In this document: positions 13,801 through 25,800 of the stretch, piece by piece
Position numbering within the stretch: position 1 is the first letter of the stretch
Layout: every line of letters starts with the position of its first letter
Origin: Diadema setosum
Lineage: Eukaryota > Echinodermata > Echinoidea > Diadematoida > Diadematidae
Length of the DNA: 64,000 nt
Assembly (NCBI GenBank): GCA_033980235.1
Contig: CM067075.1
Location: 23,004,061-23,068,060 of the forward strand
Reading direction: 5' to 3'
Position numbers and translations under genes: made by a program
The notes under the pieces: model-generated
Databases searched by the model: none
What the model saw: only the letters and a program-made list of their open reading frames with translations
Told to the model about the DNA's origin: nothing

Positions 13801-16800
13801 TATCACCGACAGGTGCGCAACAAGTGGGTCTTCTAATGTAGGATAATGAGAGGACAAATGATTGCAGTTTCCATACTTACAAGAGAGCTTTGTCTTTCTT
13901 TGTCTGCAGCTCACAGAATCGCAGCATCTCAAAGGAGTCTTCGCAAGTCTTGTCTAGAATCAATTTACAGTAGCTGTGACCAAATACAATGGGTAGGAAT
14001 TCATAAGATACAAAGACACAATCTCAGACATCTCTTTTGTGTTTTTGAGTCCTTACATGTGTGGTCTAAACTTGACATAGAGCAGCTGCAACAAAGTTAA
14101 AGCGATGTATGAAAGTGAAATATAAATATGCACATCTCAAAATGTGTCCATGCATGCCTTGTAAAGAATCAATGTACCAGAGCTGCTGCAAGCACAGCAG
14201 AGCAATATCCATATGATTCTATGAAGAAAACAAGCACAATTGTCATGCACCTGTCATCAAACATAATGTAAACAGAATCAGCTCACATTCCTTGTATTAT
14301 ATATATTTCGTCTTAAGATCATAAAGGCAAACAAAGCCGATTGAGCAGTGGCTTTTCTCATTGTGTTTTCATTTCTGATGCGCTGTCGCAAGCAAAAAAT
14401 GTGATTCAAAGTCCAGGAAACAAAGCATAATTATTAGCACACTGACCTTAATTTCAAGTAAATAATATTGTCATTCATGGAAAAGATGATGCAATAAAGA
14501 ATCTGGAAAATTGCGCATCAGATATGTAATTTGGTAAAACATCACAAAATCAACAAGTTATTCTATGTAGGGTTTAAGAGGATACAGTAGCTACAAATCT
14601 GATGTCATGTATTGGAAGAATGTCATCTATAGCATGTTTGTGATGCTTACTTGAAAAACTTGTTGAGGATGGTTCTTCCAGCTTTGGACATTAGCTTGGT
14701 CTTGTGCTCAAACTCGGACAGGGTGAAACAGTAGCTGAAATCAAAAGCGTAATGAGAAACGTCACAAATGTAAAAGAGACTTTACAGACAGACAGATGAA
14801 CTGATGTCTTGGTTATGAAAAAGCACTGAACCTCTCTGCTCAAATGACAAAAAAAAAAGAAAAAGAAACAGCAACAACACAACATAGCATTTAATGTAGC
14901 TATTCAACACAAGGTTTGCATATAAATAGCATAAAATCCAAAAGTTGGCAATTTTAATTGATGTGAATTTATGACAACATAACATAATGTGGAAGAAATT
15001 GTAGGTCCTTAAATATGTCTTCACCATGAAATTGTTGTAATTGAAAGCTTCAATATACAAGTGAAGGCTTTGTATGCAAAAACCGATAAGTCCATTTTTG
15101 AAGATTTTGAAGTACGATCTCTGTCATAAAGTACAAAATAATACCTTTTGAATGATATATTGGTCACTACATATAAAGGTATATTTTTGAAGTTATGGTC
15201 AAAAGAAGCAAAAATTTTCTCATTATTCTCTTTATTTTTCTTGACCTTTAATCGCAAATATCTCCATTTGGCAAATATGGACTTATCGGTTTTTGCAAAC
15301 AAACTCTTCAAGTAATCATTAAAAATACTCTTTGATGCACACATCCACTCTTACGAAACATAAGGCATGAACAGTGTGCCTACATAAGCAAATCAAACTG
15401 CCAAATAATAGCAGTAGAACACTCTGCCATCCTACCAAAGTGCACTGCTTACACAACTTTTATGCATCTAGGTAATCTGTGATCACTTCTCCTAACCCTT
15501 TCCCCTAATTCCCTGCCCCCCCCCCCTCGAGTTTTGGTGTAGGTGCACAAAAGGTGTCTATTATTAACCCCTGATCTGCCAGTTCAGAACCCTTTCCATC
15601 CTCAAACCAGGAATACTGCATTGTGTACATATCCTATCAGTGTGCAGTACATGTACCTCAGCCTAATAAATCCTGTCTAGAAGCTTGCAAACCTAGCCAC
15701 ACTGTTTCAATGTAGACTTATTTGTCTATTAATTAAGTGTATAATCAACATCCCCCACTTCCATTCAAATCAAACTCTTTGTGAGTACCTTTTAAGCTGG
15801 GGCATGTACACATGCATTATTAAGCCTAAGTAGTTCCTTTGTTCATTTATTTGCTTTGTTGTGTTGTTCACAATTGTGCACTGTGCTACTGCAAGGTTAA
15901 AGTATGAGGTAGGTGTGCATGGCATTCAGCTCTAAGCCAGGGTTTTCTTGTGCAAGTCACACCATCACCCTATGGCCCGCATTCACGAAGGTGGTACAAT
16001 CTTTGTAGTTTTGTATGGAGCGCCAAGTGTGAAATGACTGATTTCGTAATGAAATAGGCCATGCAACACTTGGCACCCCTACAAAACTACAGTCTTTGTT
16101 CATGGTTTAAACCATGGACAAAGATTATACCACCTTCGTGAATTTGGGCCTATGTGTTTGCTTTTAATCCAAAATACAGACTTGCTCTCAGACTCATGTA
16201 CAATCCACAACTGAAGTTACTGTGCGTGCCAAAGATCTGCAGTGAAAATTATGGTCATAGGTAGAGTCAGATGGGGAAATGATGTAGGTGAATGATTTTG
16301 GTTGGTAGATGTCTATGGTCACCAGCTACAGTGTAGCTGTAGTACGACATTCCTATTAATCCTTCACTGTAGAATGGGGATTAAAGACCCGGTAGCATGG
16401 AGAAACATGGGTGGTCTGGTTGAATCCACTGGGGTACAAGCTGTACATGTACATTCACAATCTATAAATAGCACCCGTCAGCCACATGTTAGCAGATTTA
16501 TGCATGAAAACTTATGTATTATGCTCATCGGTAATGGTGGACTCTAGCCAAGACTATTCTTTAGCTGTGTGTGTACTGTTACAGCTGTATGTGTACATAC
16601 ACATAGAGATCAGTGGCAAAGCTGTACACAATCCATTACAGGAATTCTCGAATATATCTGAGTCAGGCCAGCCTTCCCACTTCATGTTATCTCCATGCTA
16701 CTAGGTCTTTAAAAGTACAAAATTAAACCATGTCAACCAGTAAAAATAGAAATGTCGCTACAGCGACTGGTTATACCCCCGCCAAACAACATTTCATAAG

Positions 16801-19800
16801 CTTTGGTCAAAAAACTGAGGAAGTAGTTAAATCCGCAAGATCTTTCCTTGATCTTCTGCCATTAATATGCCGTTACCATGGCAACGTACTTTCGGGTACT
16901 GTCAAAAAATGCGTCTTGCACATCTACAACCAAAGGCACACATCTGTACCAAGTTTCATGGAAATTGGGCAAAAACTGAGGAAGTAGTTTGCAACACAAA
17001 ATTTTCCATCATTTTGGCTCATAATATGTGAGCTGTTACCATGGCAACATACTTTTTGTCACTGTCAAGAAATGTGTCATGCTGACCTATATCCTAAGAC
17101 AAACATTCAATATGAATTCCATGAGAATTGGAAGAACACTGATGAAGCAGTTTTGCCATGAAGCATTTTGCCCTATATTTTACCAATAACATGCCGTTAC
17201 CATGGCAACGCACTTTTTGCCACTGCGGAAATATGTGTCTTGCACATTAATATATTCAGATGAACATCTGTACCTAATTTCATAAAAATTGATCAAAAAC
17301 TGTGGGAGGAGTTCGCGACGCAAGATTTGTACCCATTTTTGCCCATAATATGCCGTTACCATGGCAACGTACTTTTGGGTACTGTCAAAAAATATGTCTT
17401 GCACATCTACAACCCAAGGCACACATCTGTGCCAAGTTTTATGGAAATCGGTTGAAAACTGAGGAAGTAGTTCGCGACGCAAGATTTGCAACGGACCGAC
17501 CGCCCGACCGCCCGACCGCCCGACCGACCGCCCGACCGACCGACCGACCGCCCGACCGACCGCCCGACCGCCCGACCGCCCGACCGTCCGCTGATTCCTA
17601 TATACCCCCTTCAAACTTCGTTTGGCGGGGGTATAAAAAGAAACAATATTCCTTTTAGACGCTATCTGCCCATTCAAAGGGAAAGGGGAAAGGGAGGGGT
17701 AGTCATGTGACTGACTTACTCCAGCTCGAGGGGTAGGAAGCGGACCGTGCCCAGCTCCTGGAGGAGCTTGGAGATCTGGATGGAGGCAGCACCAAACCCT
17801 GGGACAGCCAGGAGCAGACTCTCGTGCACCTTCTTCCGGATGGTGCAGAACTCCTGATGCTTCTGGCCTGACCTCCATCTGCAAGGATAATCACCATGAC
17901 AACCAAATAGATACGATTAGATTTGATAAGACCTGATTTATCTCATTATAGTCTCTTTCCTAGTCACTAACATGTTAGATGCACTACCCAAGTACAATGC
18001 TTTGAGAAATCTGTGTATAAATGGCTTTGATCAGATTTATATGAATACATGGAAAAATGGTTCAAACAATAGTTGGAAAATCAGGAAAAAGCAGAGAAAG
18101 AAATAAAAAAGGTATACAAATCACACAGTGCTCATTTCACATCTTTTCCTCATGAATTTGCTTGTGAATAATTGATCACCCAACAAAATGAAATCACAGC
18201 AGTATTTTCAAACTGAAAGGAGTAAAGAATCTTCTTGCTGAAGAGAGTCACATCATTACTTCCAAGCTCAAAAGTGTTGCTCTTTTAAACTTATCAATTG
18301 TTGTTGTCTTGCTTTGTTTTCTGTTCTGATTTCTTCTGTTTGTTGTTGTTTTTCTCTGTAATAAAAATTGATATGATATTTGGCTAACCTGGTGAAGGCC
18401 TTCCTGACCAGGTAGTTCTTGAAGAAGGGGATCTTGGACACAATTCCCCAGAGGACCGCCTCTCTGTGCCAGTCGTACAGGTTCATGCTCTCCGCTGGCT
18501 GACCTGTGACCTTGTGCATGATTCCAAAGCAGGACACGATCCAGTGTTCGTTGGGGTTGGCCTGGGATAGAGAGAGAAAGGGAGAGCTCGGGAATCACAA
18601 AGATGCTCACATAACACTCTGCTGTTCAGTCAGCAAAATCATGACTTTATTCGTGGTGCATGTGGTTTGCAATCTTGAAATTTTTCATTCTGACCATACC
18701 CAGGGATGCAAATTTCAACACACAGACAAGCAATTTAATATAACGATAACTGTTGATACTACATGTATGCTCACGCATTTACAAACTGTGAATCTGCAAA
18801 ATTTACAAATGGCAGTATGGTACTCACATTTTGAATTTCAATCCTTTTCCACCCCCCCCCCCCCAAAAAAAAAAAAACATAACAAATAAAAAATAAAACA
18901 AAATCAACATACAAGCAAACAAAGAAAACAAACTAGCAAAATTTTCGAATGAAATTAAAGTGTGGCAAAGCCAAAGAGTAGTTTTTACCATCAAAACACA
19001 TATTGCAGAACTATTTGTCATTCATCTTAATTTTCAAAATACAGGCATTGGATTGTGAAGGGCTTTATATTCAGCTAGTTTATCCACAGAAATGGGGTTT
19101 TAATGTAATAACATTCTTCAAATGATTTTCAAGGGCACTACACAGACTATCAACCTTGCAATCTTTTATCTATGTGTCTACAGCATGATATTCTCTTTGT
19201 TACCAGTATATAAATGTAACTGAACTCCTATTGTGTATATAGAGGAGTTGTGAGTAGTACCCACCTTTGCTTTGGGAACCATGACCAGCTCATAGGGCAT
19301 GAAGTGCCTGGTCTTGGTCTTGTTGAGATAGATGAACTTGGCCTTCCCAAGATGGCGCCCTTTGCCAAACAGTTCCACAACCTCCTTGCCCGTCATAGGA
19401 ACCTCCTCACCAACCTCCTGTTGTCATGGACACAAAATGTATATAGTACACATGGAAGATTCTATAGTGTGAACATCATTGTGATGCCAGCATGAAGTAA
19501 GAATGCATAAATATATTGTGTGTTACATTTTGACCATGTGATCTTACATCAATACCAGTTATAATTTTGTGTGATTACTTTCAGCAAAATCAATGCCACA
19601 AAAATTTATCTATGGTAGACCAGGTGTGAAAGAAATTAGTTGCACTGAAATGTCCACTGTCACAGTAGTTTCCATCCAGATTCTGTGTTTCTCTTTAAGA
19701 AATTGATACCATCTCCCTCATCTATTCACACTGGAATAATTTCATTTCCATGACTAGAGAAAATAGCAGTGCATTGCATGATGTCAAACACATCCTATTC

Positions 19801-22800
19801 AACAGAATTAAGGTTGATAAATGCTTTAGATACCAAAATCACCTTGGGATCATGTGTGATCGTCTGAAATCTTTCCAAATTTGGTCCACAAATTATCAAA
19901 GTGTAATAATCAAACAGAATTAGGAAATTGAAGAGTGAATAACTCTATTGAATATCTGATATTTATCAAACATCATAGTTATGAAATGAGAGGAAAAGAA
20001 ATTACAGAGCAATAGCAATGTCACACAGGGGGATTGGACATACAAAAGACAGCAGTCTGCTGGACAAACTCACCGACTCTGCATCCTCACTGACCGCCAG
20101 TTCCTCACCGAGGATGGGCTGACCGGCCAACCACGAGGAGTCTGGCACCCTGGGGGGTGGGGCAGGCTGCTGGGCAGAGGGCGCCCTGTCGTTCAGGTCA
20201 AGGTTCATGGCAGCTGCCGTCAAGCCAAGGCCTTCACTCCATACAGCCTCATCTAGGATGTCAGCAACAAAAAATAAAAGAATAAAAATAAAAAAATCCA
20301 CAGCAGTGATAAAGCACTTCATATCAATATATGGATTGTGACTGGTGAACACTTCATCATTGGATATTGGAGAAAAACATTTCAGAAAATGAAAAAAAAA
20401 AAGAAAATCAGACAGAATAAATATTTCACATAAACTTTACAAAATGAAACTCAATAAACTTGATTTCATGTTTCTAAATTTTTCATCAAGATACAAAAAA
20501 AAAGAAGGTACCTTTGTCATGAAACACCCAAATCCTTAAATCAGGCAAGTTGAAAAAAGTGTCATTTTCAGGTGCACTAGAAAAATCCACCACTGTGAAT
20601 TTTTGTCAAGTTTGCAATGCAGGGTCACATAATTACTATGTACCAACATGTATGTGCATACACACAAACACGAAAAGCACACAAGCATGCACATTTTTAA
20701 GTCTGTTGTCTGGTATCATTTTACCAGATAGTGAAGTTCAAATGGGATAAGTAGTAAACAACATAATTGTAACCCGCTACAAAAAAAAAAGATCCAAAAG
20801 TCAAAATTTTTGGATCCTATTGTTGTGGCGGGTCACATTATATGCTTGGATCTTCCCTCTCAGTCTGCTATCAAAGAGCACAAAATGTGTGAAATTATTC
20901 ACTCTGCAAAATATCCAACTTTTGCCATCAAGAGATAAGTGGATGTATATCTAACAAGACAACTCTGCTTACGTCTTGTGGTTTCCATGACAACAGATGG
21001 CAGCACCTCCCGTATGTGGCCAAAGTTGATGCCTCTTGGTGTGTGCTTTTCTTCATCTTCCTGCAATTGAAAATGATGTGAAAGAAAAGTATAAAATCAA
21101 CTCATCTGATGCAAACCTGGCAAGTGCATGATGAGAGAAAAACAATGGAAATCAATGAAGTTATCAAAGTATAGTTTTTGTTTTTGTGTGGTTGTTTTTT
21201 TCAGAGTGGCATCTTCCTTCAATATAACAATGACATGACACAAGTATATGTCCTTATTGTGATATGATTTTCATTAGTGTATACAGTCTTTAAAGGGATA
21301 GTACAGTTTTGGTTGAGATGAAAAATAGGCTTTCAAATTTTTACAAGATACCAAGAAAACACTTATGATATAGCACAGAGCATACCATTTTAAGAGGAAT
21401 TCAAAGTTTATTTGAAGAAAGTCGGGTTTGGAATAACTGAAACATCCAAAACAAAGTAAAACAAAGCGATCGTTACAAAGTGTGGGTCCCACACTTTATT
21501 AGAATCATTCTTTTTTGGATATCTCAGCCATTTCAAAACCAATTTTTATCAAATAAATGTTGAATTCGTCATAAAATGGCATGCTCTTTCATATTTCATA
21601 TGAGATTTCTCATTATCTCACCTAAAAATGTTAGAAACCCGAAATTAGGTTTCAACCAGAACTGTACGATCCCTTTAAAGGTTCCATTTCAAAGAATATT
21701 CATACAAACTTGTAGTCATACATGTACCTCATTTTGAGAGCTTCTAGAATACATTCAAAAGTTGTTTTTTTGGTGTGTGTTTTTTTTTTTTTTTTTTTTT
21801 GGGGGGGGGGGAGGAGATATGTTTGAAAACGTACATGATTTCACATTAGTTTGTGCAGCATATTTTTTTCATTACTACTAATATCATCAGATATCAACTC
21901 ATATCTAATGGTCACATTCTCCTTAATTTTTGATAACTTTGTTCAAAAGTTAAAAAATAATTTCACTCACTCAATATTTTTGCATCAATACATTCATGCA
22001 TTATTCAGATTATTTTGGGATCATTCTCCTTGAAAGGCTCAATTTCAATGCATGAAAAGTCATCTCTTCCTCTAGATCATTCTCCTCAATACTCACAGGT
22101 CTTTCGAGCTTGTATGGATCCGCCCCATCAGGAAGGGACATTGTCAGGGGGTTGAACTTGGCAGGGGCATCCCTGGGTGACCTCGCTGGGGTCAGGGGGT
22201 TCCGGTAGTCCTTGGGGTCGCCTCCTGTGGATTTCAGGGCGTGGATCGCCTGGGACAGGAAGGTAGAGGAGCAAAGTGGTAGCAATGGTTCTGCATTTTT
22301 TACTAATTAGGCAAGTCATTCCCTCAGACAGACATGAAATTGCATGACATTATCATCATTATCTTTGTTGTTCTCAATACTTTATTATTTTCTTTCTATT
22401 ATCATTATTACTATTTATCATCTTCATTATCATAATTATTACTATCATTATTATCATTATCATTGTCAGTATCATCATTTTATAATTGTTTTTATCATTA
22501 CTATAATTATTATTGTCATTGCAACCATCATTTTTATCATATCATGATTATAATCATTATTCTTCTTGGTAGTAGAAAAAGAGCAGTGGCAGTCCTTCTA
22601 CCATTACCATAGTATTATTTCACATCAGTTTTGTGCAATTCTCTCCACATTTTCGGACCCCAAAACGGATGTAGCTTTCCCATCCAGTGAAGAAGGCACA
22701 TGGATCAATGAAAACTTTACATATTGACAACTTGTGAATGGCTTCTCCGAATTCCCTAAAACTCCACCAATGTTTTCGACTAATTTGTCTGCATGTATTG

Positions 22801-25800
22801 AATCCTCACATACACCTGTACGTCTGGGGAGAATTTCCCTGCAATCTGCTCACCTTGGGAAACACACTGGCCATCACCTCATCAATGGCGAAGCCTGCAG
22901 TCGGTGTTTTGTGCTGTCTCGTCTGGAAGTAGGACCGGCTCACGTAGTGCCTCAACTGAAAAAACAAATCGAAGTTTAAGGTACATTACATGATGCACAT
23001 TTGAAAAAGGTGTCTTCAGTAGCACCCAGTAAACGTGAAGACTTGATGGGTAAATTTGACAGATTTTATTTGATTTAATAGGACTGGATTTCTACACTCC
23101 TTTCTAATAATTTACTCTAGTATTCTAATATAATGAAGTGCAAAATCCACATACTTGATGCAAGGGTGGCACAAATTAGTCATTTTAAATGCTGCATATT
23201 GCCAATTAACCTCAGAGGATTAAGAAAAAAAAACTAAATCATTAACTTACAACTCTTTAAACTTAAAATCACTGCATGTCACCTGATAGCAAACATCAAG
23301 ATGACTAAACACAGATTTTACTGATTAGTATCAATCAAGTTAATGAATATTTGTGAAGAGCAGCATTCCCTATTTTTTAATATAGACGACATCTGGGTAA
23401 ATACAGAGAAGAAAACTTACTTGTTCATCATCCTGTATGAATCTGGAATAAGGCTGGCAAAGGCGCAACACTTCAACAAGGTAGACCCACTGATGCCGAC
23501 TGGAGGTGGTTTGGAAAGTTTGAGGGGGAAGAGAATATTTCACTCAATGACTATGAAGAGAGAAATATGCAAGATATATATACTTTGAAAAGTCTTTGTA
23601 ATCTTAAACTCTAATATCCTACAACATTCAAGTTCTGTTTAACAAAATTCTTACTCAAAGCTGTAAGCTAAGCATTATTAGCAGTCTTATTCATATGGCC
23701 ATCATACAGACTACCTTTCAATGGGAATCAAACAAATGGAAGAGACCACATTCAGGGAAGATCTTTTCGGTTTCAACATGTACAACTGTACACGGTAAAA
23801 CACTCCTAATCCATAAACATTATCATTGACTCATGCGCTGCTCTTGTAATCTAATTGTGCACGGCATGGCTCAAGCTACATGGCAGATTGTGGAACAAGA
23901 CAGTCGATGTGTCAGATGATCGACAAAGCAAGAACCAATAATAAACTTTTGAAAGTTGTATGCATTTACAGTGTAGTCGTGACAGCCCTATTAAACAGCT
24001 CATAATGTGCTCCAAAAGCAAATCTTGCATTTTCAAAGAGTACTTTGATGTGCACACAGGTGTGTGTTACAGACTTATACAGTAATACTGGTGACAGCAT
24101 TTTGCCAGACACAAAGTGACAAAACACAGATACCCATACGTAAAAGTAGGTGGATCTCAGCGCTATCATAAAAACACACATCTCATGGCAAAACAAGCGT
24201 AACCAACCAAAATACCAAGTCCATACCAACTAAAATTGGCAGTACCTGTTTCTCTGTAGGGCTGCTATGAAGACTGCACTTAGCTCTGCCGTAAGCTCAG
24301 TGATGAGACTGTTGTCAGGGTGATGACCTTGACCCAGGAAGTCATCCAGCTTCTGGCGGATGTCCAGTGCCCACGAGGAGGAGAGAGTCCTGGGGTCTGC
24401 ATGTCTGACATGTCATACAAGCAAGTCAGTGAGATAAGATTTGAACACCTAAACATCTTGGTATGCTACCTCTGTTATGAATCATGATATCTAATCATGT
24501 GAGCAACAATTTGAAAACTCAGTTTCCCCAGTTAACTGCACTTCATGCAAACCATGATTGAACGGTGTGATAAGATACACGTGTACTACATAAGAATGAG
24601 AAATGCTGTGGCCAGGATAAAGGCATTTACACATGTTTTCATTACAACTTTTATCCAGTATCAAACAACTGGTTGCTTATCATCAGCTCCAATGTAGGAA
24701 AGCAGAGACTGAGCAATGTCATTTGTCATTATGCTGTCCCCTCTACTACGAGGCAAAATACTTGTCCCTCAGATATGACATATAAATTATAATGGAAGTT
24801 TTGTGAGTCAGAACTCAAGCACATGAAAGATCCCACTTCACTTCTCTCTCAAAGAGCTGTGTATTAACCCTGTGAAGCGATCTCACGGAAATGTACAAAC
24901 ACACACTAGAAAACAGATTAATGATATGCTGCCCCCTTTTGGTTTGTCCTAGGAAACTAGCAATAATCAGCCAAATGTTATCAACCAGGCAAGTGTAGTG
25001 CCATAATGAATGAATGAAAACATAATAGTCATTAGAACCTACAACTGCTATTTGATGGACACATGTGAGATTGAGTACACAACGTTTTGCCAAATTTGGC
25101 AAATTACGATGAAAGCAAATTTAGGAGAGAATGAAATTACCAGTGCACAATTTTTTTAGTGGAACCTTTCAGTGGCTTTACCTTGAGATGTGAGCATGCG
25201 GCGTCTTGGTAGGTGTTTCCGTTTCCCTTAGCAGGGGGATGACCCTTGGAGATAGGGGCATGGTCCTCTGCTGTTGGTCCAGTGAAGACATGGTTAGGCC
25301 AACTTTTAGCCTACCTTGTTGTCTTATCGGTCTATGGATGTAGTATCTTGAAGGTTATCCAGGCCTCTGCTTTAGTCTCTCATGATCATGGCCTACCTAC
25401 TGGGAAGATTTAAATTTGAAGAGACAAAGAGGTACTGTAACAAGTACAGATAACTTTGATGAAATGGGATTGTGTTTAAATTACCACAAGATATTATTAG
25501 CACATTATTGGCTGCTACATAGAATCTACATAATTAATTTCATTTGTTTCCCTATGAAATACAAGCGCCACCATCCATCGCATTGTATAATGAGACTGAA
25601 TAGAACTTGCCTCTTTTTTTTTCTTTCTTTCTTTCTTTTTTTGTTAAGGGGGGGGGGGGGGCTCTTTTTGGATCTTGGTACTAGGCAGTCAATATTAGAA
25701 CATGTAAGTTAGAAAGCATGATAATGGTATACACAAAGCTCAAGTTCACAATTTCACTCAACAAAATTTGACTAACTCCTGAAGTTTAGTCCTATCTCTA

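Larger units (their letters stand above)
16771..17636. mobile_element. Non-autonomous DNA element with four ~160-bp internal units, each with an X-box palindrome
   Basis: The ends are TTATACCCCCGCCAAAC and its complement GTTTGGCGGGGGTATAA. The interior holds four diverged units of about 160 bp with CTGAGGAAGTAGTT and GTCTTGCACAT, then a GACC-rich minisatellite, then a short palindrome at the right end. No transposase. It lies in dynein intron 11 just upstream of exon 12 in gene direction. Confidence 0.75.

Noticed and set aside
17302..17884. Arg/Pro/Asp-rich frames on both strands and a 234-residue minus frame
   Set aside because: They come from the GACC minisatellite and the X-box transposon; the right part of the minus frame is an out-of-frame shadow of exon 11.
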